Positions 48,201 to 61,135 are shown, counted from the stretch's first letter. The stretch is DNA of 64,000 nt from Haemonchus contortus (GCA_000469685.2 LS997563.1:30199397-30263396); one strand, 5' to 3'. The notes: generated from the letters alone by a model not told the origin. Translations and numbers: made by a program.

Positions 48201-48980
48201 ACAGCATACTGCGAATGAGGCAGAAACTGCAGATAGATACTGAATCCTTGACTTCAGTCATTACCCCTGCCAATACAAAGTGAACATTCCGATTTTTGCT
48301 CTAATGAGTAGTCCTTTGAGGCTATTCGAGCACTGGTGTTGGTAACTTGGACTTTTTCTTGAGTTTATTTTCGAACAGCGTTTATTTGCTAATAGCTGGA
48401 GGTAAAATTGATCAATACATCGAGAGAGACTGCTACTTCTTGACCTTGATATCCCGTACACGGATAGATTTCCATGTTAGCATCAATTAATCAGTTACAC
48501 CACGCATACCAGTAATCAATTCAGTTAGCAGATTTATTTGAGTCAGTATCGTATCTCAATGTCTACACAAAAACCAGAGCACCCCCCTTTACCAGAAAGT
48601 CGATCTTAGGACACGGAAGCGATCGCTGTGCAGTTCCTCAAGCCGGTGACTGCTCTGCCACAGCTCTTGGAGTCAGGCAATTCTGCAATCCGTATGAAAA
48701 CTGCAATACAATAAGATGTTCCGATTTCGGAACATTCTCATGCGAGAATTCAGCAGCCCCTGACTGAAAAAATTGCGGGTTTACCACAATATCAAAATGT
48801 TCTTCATCTTTCTCACTCACCTCTTCGCACTTTGTTATACTGAACTTTGAATCATTCTTTTTTGTGTTGCCAAACTCTATTTCTTACATACAGAGTGGCT
48901 GCAAAGCATGGGCGAATAAAAGAAAACAGGGAAAAACGAAACAAAAATGTGCAAAGCAAAAAACTAAACAAAGGATAAAG
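45200..48980. other. Mostly unassigned sequence apart from the SINE copy at 46 kb
   Basis: Open stretches at 47.58-47.77 kb and 47.92-48.05 kb on + (the latter with SDPFWLAKQLDPLPQDHRDY) look slightly protein-like. I cannot join them or name them. A - frame at 48.64-48.82 kb is equally unproven. Confidence 0.3.
46025..46310 (+). repeat. SINE-like family copy
   Basis: It has GGTGATGGAGTGGCAAAGG, AAATCCTAAATCGGTATCC, CCAACCACGCCTTTCAACAC, GATTCGTCTGGGAGG, GCATCGGCTGGCTACCGCAA, CTACGATACTGAGTTGAAGT and GATCAACGCCGGCGACTTC. It is nearly full length but diverged. Confidence 0.75.
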
Positions 48981-48984
48981 ATAA

Positions 48985-49225
48985 AGCCTTTGACGTAATA
49001 AAATCCTTTGCTGATGCGCCCCGCATTCGACATTCATTCTGAATTATAGTGGCGATTTGCATGCATATGTTACTTATGCAATGACTTACGTTTGCTGGGC
49101 GATGTACAAGTCAGCGCTTTTGTCCTCCCAGACGGTTCTGGTACCAATTAACGACCTTAGAGAAGTGGAAGGTTTGATTTGCCTGTACTAGAATCCATCT
49201 CGAATTCGATTCCCAGACTATGAGA
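48985..49225 (-). repeat. SINE-like family copy, antisense
   Basis: On -, it carries the central palindrome region CCAGAACCGTCTGGGAGG, GCGCTGACTTGTACATCG, ATTCAGAATGAATGTCGAAT and GGGGCGCATCAGC, and ends in GATTTTATTACG. The B-box region is seen as a GGGAATCGAATTC-like remnant. Confidence 0.65.
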
Positions 49226-49229
49226 ACGC

Positions 49230-50730
49230 CCCTATATAACTGCCGCACAAAAACTGGTTACTTTCAAAAACATACAGCATAATTTCCATTATAACAAAGT
49301 CAAAGTAGTGCCACAACTGTTGCTTGGGCAACACAAACTTCTGAAATAGGGGCAAAAGAAACGCAGGTATTTTTCATGTACGATCTCCCCAGTCTTTTCA
49401 TTTTCGCTATGAAGGCAGTCTCATTTGCGGGATTACAAAAACACCTATAATGTGGACAAATTGTATAATATACTACTTCAAAAAATTTCACTGCAGTATC
49501 ACACAGTACAAAAATTGAGCTCGTAATGTCCTGTTTTTGTGTCAGCAGAATCGATACCAAACAGTTTAGTGGGAAGAGAGGGAGCATAAAGTAGAAGAAT
49601 CAGAACATATTGTATCAGTCTACTCTATTTACGTGGGGTCACTTTTGGAAGGGAAATGAAGGCGGCTGATCAAAACAATGGGAAGCTGGAGAATGTCGTA
49701 ATAGAACAATAGAGCAGTAGGTTAACAACTTTTGTCAGAACTACTGTTTACTGGTCGTTGCGCCTTTGTTTTCTGCTTTCTGTTTTCTGTTTTCTTCGTA
49801 TTCTACTCACTGGACAGCGTTGTTCCAGTGTGATTGTCCATAAAACCACTCCTAAGGCCACTCACCGAGCGGCGCACGAATTCTCAGTTTTCCCTCGTGT
49901 ACGTATCGCCTCGCTGGCGGAACGTTCCTGTATAATCTCATCAAGTCGAGCGTTCATTACTAGTTATTCCGTCATAGTAGCTGCCTAGTAGTCGGGATTT
50001 CTGTGAAAATCTGTCCCTCCTGGAAGCATAGGAATTACTTCTACTGTCATCTTTTTTTCTACTCCTTTTGAATTGCTTCGTTCTTGGCCCCACTTTGGCG
50101 GCGTCGAAGCGAGAACTCCAGTGACTATCGAGCGAAACCGTCTTTTTGTTGGCTAATTCGCCAATTTACCAATTCGCTCATACGGTTTCTCGTCTTTACG
50201 TAACTGATCAATAGCGCACGATCGTTTCCTCTCCAACAACAGCGCCTTTCTATTCTTTCTGCTCAAAATTCCAATCAACTTTGCCCTTTCCCTCTTTCAT
50301 GACTTGGTTTCGAATGAATTGGCAATCCCACCTACACTGCTCTTACATCCTCCTTGTGGGATTTCGTCTACGACTGCTAAAAAATGCATTAACATGGACC
50401 ATCCGTCCTTCTTTTGATCCTTCGTTCAAAACTTCCGTCTTTTCTCGATGATGGCTGTCATTTCTTCGGGTGGTAGATTCTATGGAATCTGCCATTCTAT
50501 AAAAATGTTCTAAAGATAATAGGGGCCAATTTAATAAATTCGTTTGCAAATGCAGAGCAGAGCTAACGGCTGAGGACATGTGCGATCTCTGCATTTACTT
50601 TTCGCTGTACTTTGATGTACTTTCCAAATGTGGGACCTGTTCAGATGAGCTATGGCCATACATATTATGAACTATAACAGTTTTGATTGATAAGGTGTAC
50701 TTTTGGTAAGTTCATTTAGGTGATTGCCTT
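49230..50730. other. Intergenic, no gene recognised
   Basis: A - frame of 95 codons at 49300-49587 is open but shows no recognised domain. I see no repeat of the families named here. Confidence 0.35.
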
Positions 50731-50734
50731 AAAA

Positions 50735-50955
50735 GCTGTCCCAAAAGTCTTTAATGGATTCCGCTCTTTAGATGTACTCACCACATTTGCCTTCTGTTCA
50801 GAATCGTAATGGTGTATTGAATGCCTGCGGGGCCTACACCATGATTCGCGTTGGCCAGCCTTTGTACAAGTAGTGTTTTTATCCTTCCAGACGAGTCTGG
50901 TACCAATTAATCGACCCCGGACAGAGGCCTATTTGGCTCGAGCGGATACCGATCA
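50735..50955 (-). repeat. SINE-like family copy, antisense, upstream of the PGAP2-like gene
   Basis: On - it reads GATCGGTATCCGCTCGAGCC, GGGGTCGATTAATTGG, ACCAGACTCGTCTGGAAGG, ATTACGATTCTGAACAGAAG and ends in AAAGACTTTTGGG. The tRNA-like head is not recognisable. Confidence 0.7.
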
Positions 50956-51340
50956 AAAACTATTGTTTACTTATTTAAAATTACTACGATTAGGGGGGTC
51001 GAAGCAATCAGTTTCTGTAACAAAAAATAGGAAAACGAAATGGCAAAAGAAAAAGGAAATATCGATGGCTATCCTGCTCAGATAAATTCGATACGCCGCT
51101 ACCCTAAATGTTTTGGAATTCTTCTATCTGTTTCATCTTTTTTACTTTCCGTTCTGTCATTTTCCTACGTTTATTTTTTTAATTTTTAATTTAATCAACT
51201 TGCAGATCTCTGAAGAGGTCACTCACAATCCACTAAATTCCCAATCACCTGCTTCTAAAACCTCTTATTTTCACTTAATTGTTTCCTTTCGCTGCATTTC
51301 GTGTTCAGGCCACATAGATCTTGTTATCTGGCAAAAACTG

Positions 51341-51351
51341 CTCGTTTCCAG
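51341..51351 (+). promoter_or_regulatory. Likely spliced-leader acceptor of the PGAP2-like gene
   Basis: CTCGTTTCCAG lies 27 nt upstream of the start codon at 51379. An alternative TTCAG lies at about 51304-51308. Either could receive a spliced leader. Confidence 0.4.
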
Positions 51352-51378
51352 CTCTTCTGAGCGATCTTCTCTTTCATA

Positions 51379-54300
51379 ATGTCGGCAATGGCGCATGCTG
51401 AGAACGTGGAGAGGATGATAAAAAGTGAGCATTTCAATTCTTTTTTCAGCTACTCTTCACAGTTTATATTCCAAGGCAAAAAGCTTTGAAGTAGAACCTT
51501 TTCATAACAAAGTCTTCTTGGGAAAACAATGGGGTGACAGGGCATTAAATAAATTAATTGCCTGAATGAAGAAGTACAAAGCAAGTACAAAGGTGTACAA
51601 CAGTTCTATAATGGATTTCACGAGCGTAATGTGGTAACCAGCTGAGGTGATCGGGTTTTGTGAAGAAAACTGGTTTGCTTTTCGGCCAGGGGCTACTTAC
51701 CAAACAGAAAGAAATAGCAGAAAAGATGCGGGTGGGAATCATTCGAGGGAACCGACACCCAAAATCGGTTTGAGATCCCTTTGAGATCCGTACATTTGTA
51801 ACACGGCATAGGGGGGGAGGGTCAGTGAATTCAGCTATATACCTTTTGTAGGAGGCTCACTAAACTTCTGAAATATCGAAGGAGCCGGTATTATTCCATC
51901 GTGATACTGACTAGCAATGATTTGGCCCGATTAGTTGAAAGTTTGTCTTTGGAAGCTGCAGTCGACTTCCAGCAGCCCGATTTCCCTGACTGTTACATAT
52001 CAAAGCTTGTATTTGGGCTGATACTCTGACGGACAAACATCGAGTCAGTCAATCAGGCAGCCAGGTTACCTGATTACCTGAGGAATACATAGATATGTGG
52101 TATACTTGTAGTCTTTCCCTGACGCGACCCTTTATCATTGCGAAATTTTCAATGGCCAGCTTTAAGTTGGGATAGGAATCTCACTATGCTCGTGGGTGAG
52201 TACCCGCACTGTTCATTCTGCTAAGATCCTTCCAAAACGTCATCCTATGCGAGCTTTACTGAAAGAGTAATTAAATTGCTTAAACATACGCAGATTCAAG
52301 TTATATTTGAATTCAGTACACCTACTGAATCCATTTTCTTCAGTGCGGATGATCGTGTCGATGGGAGCTTTGTTGCCTGGCGTTGGATGCTATTTTTGTA
52401 TCGCCTATACCTACGTCTTTCAATTTGATGTTATCGCCAACTTTACTCAAAGCGATCAATGTCCAGGCGTCCAATCGTAAGTTCAAATTGGGTTGACAGA
52501 AGCTTTCATGTTATGATCAGAATAGCGAGCCGTTGGACAAACGGGGATTTACACAGCTAGCCATAATTAATTAGATCTAAGAACGCCCTAGGAGGCTCCA
52601 GTGCCTGCTAATTGGGTCCTCATACCCAGCGACCTCAGATGGACCTGGAATGGCCGTTCTAATCCTACGGGCTTGGGTATTCTGTGGGCAATCGTTAAGA
52701 CGATAGCTCCACTCCTGAACGTTTTCTCCTTACTTCACTCAAATCCCATACAGTTATTATTGGTCGGGTCGGGAGGCTAGAAGTGGCAGAGATGGCTTAA
52801 ATCAAGGGATCGTGCTCAAAAGAAAGTTGTCATTAACCGATTGTCAGCAAAGTGTCGTACTACAATAAAGGCGGAAGTGTCAGGACAACATAAAGTCATA
52901 GTACGTGATTGCCTATTCCAAGCGTGACCGGCATCTTCTGACCATACCTTTGAGTGAGTGGCGTAATAAGCTAAAATCTGAGAGAGAAACAAACACTCTG
53001 TGTGTACGAAATGACACGAAAAAGCCTTCTGGGATCTGAATTCAAGGGTGTTTTCAACATCGGTTCAGATTGTTTCAGGTTCAGTTTTATAATTTCAGAA
53101 TGCTCCCACCTGTCTCGTATGCTATCGGAGTCTGGGAACCTCAACGTTACTTCTGGCTGTTCATCATGTTTTTGCACTGCCCACCGAGAATTTTCTTCCT
53201 TATTGTAAGTTTTGCTCTCATTCCAAACAACAAATTGAACTTTACTTTCCTTTCTTTATGTGCTCCAGAAAAGCGATTCCTATTATTTATATGCCCGCGC
53301 CCAGGTCCTTTGCCGTTCACTTATTGGATAGTTGGACTCATCAGGTGCAGGAATGACCACTTTTCAGTAGTTACTAAAAGATCTAGTGCTGCGTCCTCGC
53401 CTCATCCAATTCGTTGTTCCCCTAAATTCAGCGGTAAGAATCAGGCCTCTATTACCCATGTTCTCATAGGAATTTTCTCGTTACCCCGCATTATCGCATA
53501 CGCTACCCTTGGGCCGTTCAAGCTACTTGCATTAGGTTCTGGGTGGCCTAAAGTTGAACTAACTGAACTTTCATAAGAAGCGACCGGCGAACGCGATTCC
53601 TAATAGGGTAATTTCGTTTTTGTTACAGGAACCATTAATCCCGTTTTCTTCAATTCAGCCATTTTGAGTTCCCTCACAGTTAAAAGGAGCTTTTTCAGTT
53701 ATATCGACGTGCGTTTCGTAATGCTGCTCCGAAATCCGCATGCTATCGTCGAGTAATTTATTTCTACACAAAAACGATGTGGTCTGAATTGGTTGGTCTA
53801 ATTGCAGTCAGCGTCCTCGACATCAAATGCAATTTTGGTGAGTCTTGGCCCTGACCGAACTGCTTTTTATAACAAATTCTTCTCCCGAGCAAAACAGGAT
53901 CTCCTGAGAATGAAGATGGAGGAAATGTCGTCAATGGAATATGGAACTTAAGGGAACACACGACCAAATCCTGAATGCGGCCTAGCATACCTCATCCTCG
54001 GGCAAACTGAAAGTCCGATTTTGCTTCCAGGGTGGTTTCCATTCGCTCTCAGCTAGTCTGAAGCTAGTCTGAGCTATGATCACATTGTCCTCTAGCTCTT
54101 ATTAGCAGTTCGTCATCTAAATATAGCTATTTTCCATTCTGAAGCTCTTCTGAGAGCTTTCAAGCATCTGAAATCCCTTCGTTCATGACTGTCCCTTCAG
54201 GATCGCCTGCGTTCAGTCGGATAAAGACCTGAAACATCATCGTACATACCTCTGATGACTGTTCTTTAATTCGGAAAGGTTTAACATTCAGACACGAGGG

Positions 54301-57300
54301 TTCTCACTATCGAAACCTGATTGTCTCATCGAATACCTATAATGTAATTCACTCGGGAGAAGAAAGGGGAACAGGAATAAGGGGTGCGAGAGTAACTTGG
54401 GTATTTCTTGGTAGCTAGTTGTCATTACGCATTTCCATTTACAGGCGCTTTGGTATGAGAAATTGCTATATTGTGATGAGTAATCGCTAATAAGAGCTGA
54501 AAGGACAATCTGATCATAGTCACCCAAGGTTGATGATTTGCGGCAAAACTTTAGCTACGGAAGGGACTCGAACCCTATTGGTTCTTTCGAGGAAGTTACA
54601 ATCATAGTAAGTTCGGCGTTGCCACTTAAAATTACTACTCTGATCCCATCGCGACTTAGATTTTCTCCTTTGCGAATCAAATTATACCAATGTCAATCAG
54701 TAATCTTGTACTGCTATCACTTCTGACATCTTGATTTGGAAGGGGGTTGCTTGAGAATTTTTCGAATTGCAGTTACAGTGCAAAGAGGCTACACTGGCAG
54801 ACGTACTTCCAAAAGGTCAATTTAAGACCTGTCACCTTTTAGACCAACGAAACCTTCCATTTCCTCGCGGTAGCACAGAAATCGCCTAGTGCAGGAAAAA
54901 TGTACTTCACGAAAACGGGCGTCGAAAAACTTCATTTCCTATCTTTTCAATTTGAAAATGTTCAACTAGTTGTGAGATCAGTATTCGGATCATCGATTCC
55001 CCCATCTCACTTCGGTTCCTGAGCTGTTACCATATTTGGCAAGCGTTTGATAACAGATCTTACAACGGCTGATAGATAGTCCAGGTATCAACCGAGTAAC
55101 TTGTGATTGTGCATGGAATTAGAGATCCTACGCCAACATCGAGAGCTGTATGGGTGTTCTTTCCCAAGCTAGAAGAGAGAATGAATTGAAGCATTTGTAT
55201 TGGCGTTAAACTTCTCTGCGCGCTTGTTTAACTCAGAAATCCTACTGAACAAGCAATTTGATAAGCTTCGATTTCAGTGATCCATGCAATCGCCTACTCA
55301 CTCTGGATCATCTCATTCAACTTCAATATGCTCTTCAACACAATTCTTCACCATTATGGAGGCATCCGTGAGACATCGCAAAAGGTTTTTTCAGTTCCTT
55401 CCTCGCTCTTTGATTCAGCGATTCATATTGAGGTAGGGTTATCGGTAAAGAACCTCCGAAAGATCCACAGAAGTACGGATGTTTTCTGGAAGATTCTGGA
55501 AACCTCCATTGAAATACTATATCGGGAGTAGGGACACTACATACTTATTCATGGGCGCATAAAATACACGGAGATTCCATGATATTGCAATTGGTTGACT
55601 AGACTAGAGTCTAAGCTTCGGCCTTCACAGTTCCGGTTTCCATGCATTAAAACGAAGGGTGCACAGAACTGCTTAAAGGAGTTTCAGAGAACTCTACACT
55701 AAATTCGAAGGTTTTCAGCACGGGGAGTGGCCGGGATAGAACTTGTAAAGGAGCAGTGGCTGATTTCCTGGGGAATAGGGGGGGGGGGGAAGAGGAGACT
55801 GATTGATCATACAGAATCGATTAAATAGGAACGAGGGACCTGGATATATTGAAGACACAAGCCTGGGTGGATCTCATGGAAACTTCCAGAACAACTCAGA
55901 AGGAACTTAGAACATTGCGGAATTTCCGGCAGATATTTCCGCGGCGATGTAATACGTCAAGTAGCTATACCCATATGAACAGAGTTTGAGTTGCTTTGGG
56001 AAGCCATGTGCAGAAGATTCTCCGAAAACGTTGAGATAGGTCTACAACTATTGAAAGAGGGAAGGTTAGTAGACAAGGCGGCATACGGGGACACAAGATC
56101 TATCATGGTTCAAATTTGCCGTCGACAGAAAGCTTCACAGTAGAGCCGAACATTTGAAACGACCAACCGTTAAACACTTCTCCGAACCGACGTGGTTATT
56201 ATTGCGGATTATCGGCTTACTTTCGAGCAACGATTACTCGATTGATGCTTGAATCACCAACGCTAATTTTCGTATAGAATTTTGCATCTCCTGTCTAATC
56301 TCCCAAAAAAAAATCCACCACCCGGGAAGTGTTCTATATCCAAATTAAGTACCACAGCAGCAGCTGTTACCGCTGCTCTATTCTCGGCATAATTTGGACG
56401 TCGAATTTTACCTTCCCTTATTTTGCAACACATCTTTGTTTGCTATCGTGCCACCCTAACAAGCGTGCATTCCTACATATTGGCCTTCAAGTATACCTGC
56501 GATTTTTATGACAAATTAAATTCATAACAACCTATTTTGAATGGCAAGAGTTACTTTAATTACAATGTAATGGTCAGAGGAAAAGCGTTTGACTGAATCT
56601 TGCATTTTCAGTACGAAGTGATCTGGCGGATCAAGCTGTTCATGTTCATTACCGGTGTTACACTTTCTCTTTCCACTGCCGTCTCCTACCCACTCTTCCT
56701 CGCCTACTGCATAAAAGAAGGTTCGTTCCAAACTTTGTCACCGTTACCGTTTCCAGTCCTTCAGCTAATTACAAATCACGTGTAGTGGATAGAGATATTA
56801 CAAAATATAGAATATCTATCATACGCATATACAGGCCCTTGGTAGAGGTAGTGTAGTGCCAAGTGGGTTACGGTTATACCTGGTCTAGGAATCGAATACG
56901 GTGTTGACACCATTTGTACAACCTAGACTTCTATGTTCACGCGGTCAATTGCTTACAGACTCCTTTGAGAGGAGAACAGCGCTGACTTAACAAGTTACTG
57001 AATGGGCTACGTATACGGATTCAATAGGTTACTACGATTCTGTATAGAAGTCGAATGCGGGGAAGCATCCCAACCGAAGCTAGGACCCCTTACCTTTTTG
57101 GCTGAGTCCCATGGGACCTCCATTCTTCCCCATGAAGTGGCTGTATTCGTCTAAGAAAGAGCTAAAGTCTCTCCCTGCCAGACATCGCTAGAAGGCAGTA
57201 GTATCTCTGTCCCTGAAATACCCTCTGGGTAAGGGTAATCAAGAAAACCAAAGTCTTGACAGCGATCATCTCAACTATGCAGTATCTCCTGCAGTTAGTA

Positions 57301-57501
57301 TAGTCCATATTTTCAGCCTACATCGCCTTTTCCATTGCTGAATACATTCTCGTCGGCTACAATTCCTTCTTCTACTGTCTCTCCTACTGGGAATTTCCAA
57401 GATGTCGCCTGACTCTTGGGGTCTTCGATGCTCCAAAGAAAACACGAAGCTGTTCCACTCTACCCAGCATCAGCAGCAGCGTAGCAAAACTGCCACTTTA
57501 A
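51379..57501 (+). CDS. pgap-2-like: PGAP2/FRAG1-family membrane protein, 7 exons, complete
   Basis: Family members are Golgi/ER multi-pass proteins needed for fatty-acid remodelling of GPI anchors (PGAP2). Exons: 51379-51424, 52344-52476, 53099-53204, 53699-53837, 55278-55384, 56612-56720, 57317-57501. Phases all close (825 nt, 274 aa), close to the family length. Hydrophobic segments are found in exons 2 (MRMIVSMGALLPGVGCYFCI), 3, 4-5 (LVGLIAVSVLDI then AIAYSLWIISFNFNMLF), 6 (LFMFITGVTLSLSTAVSYPL) and 7 (AYIAFSIAEYILVGYNSFFY). The first is followed by a luminal-type loop with an NFT glycosylation sequon. The PPVSYAIGVWEPQRYFW and HCPPRIFF stretch in exon 3 is the strongest family signature. 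The short cytosolic start MSAMAHAENVERMIK fits a first-codon call. The Ser-rich tail of about 35 residues is less conserved. Family assignment rests on recalled similarity. A SINE copy lies in intron 6; AATAAA follows at 57892-57897. Confidence 0.85.
55778..55789. repeat. Run of 12 G in PGAP2-like intron 5
   Basis: A mononucleotide run; its length may vary between individuals or assemblies. Confidence 0.7.
56835..57080 (+). repeat. SINE-like family copy in PGAP2-like intron 6
   Basis: GGTAGTGTAGTGCCAAGTGG (A-box area), GGAATCGAATACGG, TTGAGAGGAGAACAGCGCTG, TACTACGATTCTGTATAGAA and GTCGAATGCGGGGAAGCATC are present in order. The 3' tail is lost. Confidence 0.7.
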
Positions 57502-57891
57502 CTTTGAGGTTTATCGTACCAGTTGCTGTAGCCTTTCTGTGAATGGCTATTGGAGACATCATGGTCCGTTCGTATAGCATGACCCGACAGTAAGTGGGGC
57601 CTATGAATCGAATGATATTAACGTCGTTCGCTAAAGATCCCATCGCTTGGCCTACCATCACACTACTACAGTTATATCGTGATCATGAGGATTCGCTTGA
57701 ACGTCTCTTTTAGTCTTTTATAGTGCTAATGTGCTTTCCGTTAAGCCTTAAAGGTTGTTGGAAATTTAGGAGTTCCATAGTTACCTTGAGTTATAGGTCG
57801 ACGATCCCGTTCTCATACCAGTTCAAAGGCTTCGGTGACATTTTGTTTGCATACATTGAAATACGAGTACTGTATAGTTGTTTTTCACGCT

Positions 57892-57897
57892 AATAAA
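57892..57897 (+). terminator. Candidate poly(A) signal of the PGAP2-like gene
   Basis: AATAAA, 391 nt after the stop codon; it is the first canonical hexamer I noticed downstream. Confidence 0.4.
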
Positions 57898-57899
57898 TT

Positions 57900-59280
57900 T
57901 TTTATTGGATTGTTAAGTGACTGTGTGACTCTCAGTAGGGAAGCCCCAGTTTTTGCAGCAGTCGTTTCTCGAAAAGTATGGTACCTGAAGAAGGAGAGCA
58001 CGGATAGGAACTGCTGCTGCGGCTTTTCGTTTGGAGCTGGCAATCTGCCCTGTTATATCTTTTCTTTCAACGGTGCTGCAGAATTCACAAACTTGTGTGA
58101 ACAGCTTCTGTAGAGTAGACAGCACGTCGTCGTGCGGAAAAACTGCAAGCAGGATAAATATTTGACTTGCAGCACAGTTTAAATTAAATGTTCGAGTACC
58201 GATCTGCTGTCAACGTTTTGCAACCTTCTCCTTTCCTAATCTCACTTTGATGGTAGTCTTTAATAGGCAAAGCTTCCTGAATGCAGTTAAGCCATGTCCA
58301 TAGAAATAATCCCCTTCTTCCTTCCTTCGTCATTAAAGCAAAACACTTGAGAAATAAAAATTGAAAAGGGTATCAAAAAATAAAACAATAGTAATAGGGC
58401 ATTAACGTCAGCTCCGAACTTTTGTTGAAGCCTCTGGCCAAGATAGGAAGAGCAGCAAGTAGCGAAGACGATGAAGGTCATGGCTGTAGTGAAGCAGGAC
58501 GCCTGGAGAGCCGACTCTTCAGTTTTGGAAATGGCTTGGCATAAGCGCATTCATTGTGAATTGTCTGTGAAGAAACTTTGTAGTTCTAAAAGAAGAAGGA
58601 GATGTCAAATACATTATGTTTACAGAAGGCGATGTAATTTTCACTATTCTGTAAAAGGTGGACCTCTCTGAATGAATTGGGTGATTTTGTTAGCCAGCAA
58701 TTTTTTTTGCTTCGATTTTTGAAAAATAAATAGCTACAGCATCAAATCCTCAAAACTAAGTGGTTACAGCAACTTGTGAGCAACGTCGGAACACCTATTC
58801 CTTTTCCGAAAGATAATTTCTTGGACATCGTTTCCTTGTGCAAATTCCTTTCTCAAGTTTTCTTCCTTGGAATGCGCAAATGGCTGGACTCTATATAGAA
58901 TTCACAACATCTTGAAAACTAGTAGAATATTGTTAGAGGTCACAGTGGAGGTCGTAACACAGGTGTCGCAAGTGTGTGCGCGTAAAACCCTCGAGGCATT
59001 TTGGATACAGGTCACCAATCCCAAAATGAATCGTAGGGAAAATGTCTCGCAATCACGCGGGAGCTACAGCCTTATATGAGATTTGCCTTCCCTCACAGAC
59101 TTTAATGAGGACATACCCCAGCTGACACTGGTCGGTTGGTACCATCACTCGCTATGTGGTTTCGAAGAATCCACAAAGTTACGGTGAGTGGTTTTCCTTT
59201 CGAGCACCTGCGTGCTCTGGGGGTCTCGAACTTAGTGGGTTGGTGGGGATGTTTGATCGGATAGTCACAAATTGTTATGA
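57900..59280. other. Intergenic, no gene recognised
   Basis: A hydrophobic - frame at 58287-58550 has no family match and no clear splice context. Confidence 0.35.
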
Positions 59281-59287
59281 TCTTTCC

Positions 59288-59328
59288 AAGCTCTGAAGAA
59301 GGCGATCCCGCCGAAACGTCAGCCCAAT
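59288..59328 (+). ncRNA. Hammerhead-ribozyme-like motif, probable Penelope-type retroelement relic
   Basis: In order: GCT, CTGAAGA (matches the CUGANGA core), GGCG-ATCC-CGCC (4-bp helix II), GAAAC GTC (the second core strand, a 2-bp helix III without loop, and a GUC cleavage triplet), then AGC, which pairs with GCT as a short helix I. Minimal hammerheads with tiny helix III, thought to act as dimers, are known from Penelope-like elements and satellite DNAs. Related sequence recurs at 62821. A 16-bp direct repeat (ACACTCAGTAATATAA, 59354 and 59379) follows. No reverse transcriptase frame is seen nearby. Confidence 0.45.
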
Positions 59329-59353
59329 AAAGGATATTCACAAACCTCGTGAA

Positions 59354-59394
59354 ACACTCAGTAATATAACACAACAATACACTCAGTAATATAA
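59354..59394 (+). repeat. 16-bp direct repeat with 25-bp period
   Basis: ACACTCAGTAATATAA occurs at 59354-59369 and 59379-59394, just after the hammerhead-like motif. It may be the edge of the retroelement relic or a local slippage product. Confidence 0.55.
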
Positions 59395-59399
59395 TTATG

Positions 59400-60885
59400 C
59401 CAAGGTTTATAGAAAGCCGTACATGGAATCGCTAGAGGCTTTCGACGGTCAGAGGGCCAAGAAATCAGATTTTAACGACGCACCCGTAAACGCGTGATAC
59501 AGTAACCCCCTATGCCCAACAAACAATTGATGTCCCAAAATAGTGCCGGGTAGTGACCTGGAAATTGGCTGCGAATTTTACGGATTTTCGCAAAATCTGG
59601 AACGACGTCCATCCATCAGGAACGTGAGAATGTTCGAGCAGACGGATCTATTTTCTCATGCAGTCACGTGCTAGTTTCACTTGCGTATGCCCTATAAGGT
59701 CAAAGCGTGATATCTCCACATCGAGCATATGGAACATTTTCGCAGGAACAATACCGTCTTGAAGAATAGAGCGCTGAAATGGGAGTGTGTGTTTGATTCT
59801 TTGTTCTTCTCACTATTGCTACAACTTTCTCCCTTTTGAGCTCCTACGGTGGAACTTTGTGGCAATTTTCTGCCCCTACTTCAGTACGCTCCTTGGAATT
59901 ACAACTAATCAATTTATGAGCAGTGAATGTCTTCAGTTTCGTCTCCGTCAGCTCTATTAACCCAATGCTGCATCAACAGCTGTTTATCTACTTATTTATC
60001 CATTTATCACATGCACGAAGCGTACATGAAAGGGCAAATGCCTCTAGAACAACCGAATAAACAAACAAACAAAACAACTTCAAATATGAGACTTTTTCAA
60101 TACCTAGTCCGATATGAATCAAGCCTTCCTCCAACGGAACGTCTTGCTAATTGCTATTGATGGCCCAATCACATGTAGAACTAGAACTGCTATTGATGCT
60201 CAAAACCTGACTCTCAGCACTTGAAGAGGTGATGTCGGTTCAGACAATTCTTGTCGATAAGCTGCTTGGACTACTCATAAAGAGAGAATGGTAAACCGTG
60301 AAGCAATGGGATTCTTCTCATCAGTTGGAAGGTCAAAAATCCTTTCAATTTCGAGAGAGGCTTTCTCTTTCTCGATGTTCGCAAACAGATCTTTATGAGA
60401 GTATTTTGTGTAACATTTTGCTGAAAGCATTCTTAACCCCAAGTAGGAGTGCTAGATCAAAAAAAGGCTTTGAAGCAAGTGAGCAAGAGGCTTGGTCATA
60501 GCTTTAGACTAAATTGTCTCCCACACATGGAATGTTCGTGCTAAGATGATGACCTTGTACAAACCACTTGCGCTACATGCTTTTAAACGGGCTTTTGCCC
60601 GTTAGAGAATAACTAAGAACTTTACTTCAGTAGGCCGTTTTTTAATATACAACTCTAAGACCTCAGGGTTGGACGAGAATGTGATGACAGAAGTTGCATG
60701 GAAGAGGTATTTGGACGAGCTGTTCGAATGGCAAGGTGCGAGTCTCGCTGCGGAGACGAATTGTGCAACCTTCTCAGTTTTTACAACGCTTAACAACTCG
60801 TCTGCCTTAGGCGTGGACGTTAGCTCCCTTATTCTATACTTGAGGGCCAAGGTTCATCCTGGAGACAAATCCCAGCAACCATTCT
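59400..60885. other. Intergenic, no gene recognised
   Basis: At 60602-60880 both strands are open for over 80 codons, but neither translation has a motif that I recognise. A short hairpin AACGGGCTTTTGCCCGTT lies at about 60586-60603. Confidence 0.35.
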
Positions 60886-61095
60886 TATCGCGAACTGTGG
60901 CTTTAGATGCTTACATGGCCTATACAATAAGTAGAGCGGCTAGTCGGTGTACGTTGTAGGTCAGCGCTCAATGCTCCTAGACGAGACCCAGGAGGATAGG
61001 AAGGCTTCGTTGGTTTGAGACATCGACCATCCGGGACTCGAACTCGCGGCCAAGCATGTGTGATAGTGCACCCCTTGTCACTACGCCCTTTCTGC
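60886..61095 (-). repeat. SINE-like family copy just downstream of the ZP gene
   Basis: On -, GGGCGTAGTGACAAGGGGTG (A-box area) is followed by GCGAGTTCGAGTCCCGGATG, a well-preserved B box, and then CAAACCAACGAAGCCTTCC and AGGAGCATTGAGCGCTGAC. The copy ends near 60886 with the 3' portion diverged. It lies on the same strand as the ZP gene and starts about 40 bp after its stop codon. Confidence 0.75.
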
Positions 61096-61135
61096 TCGAA
61101 GAATTTCAGTACTACAAAGGAAATTACGATAACTC

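Noticed and set aside
48638..48820. Possible minus-strand exon (SEKDEEHFDIVVNPQ)
   Set aside because: No partner exon in phase and no family match; a TTTTTTCAG inside it makes the boundaries ambiguous.
60602..60959. Overlapping open frames on both strands
   Set aside because: Neither has a recognisable domain; the right part overlaps a SINE copy.
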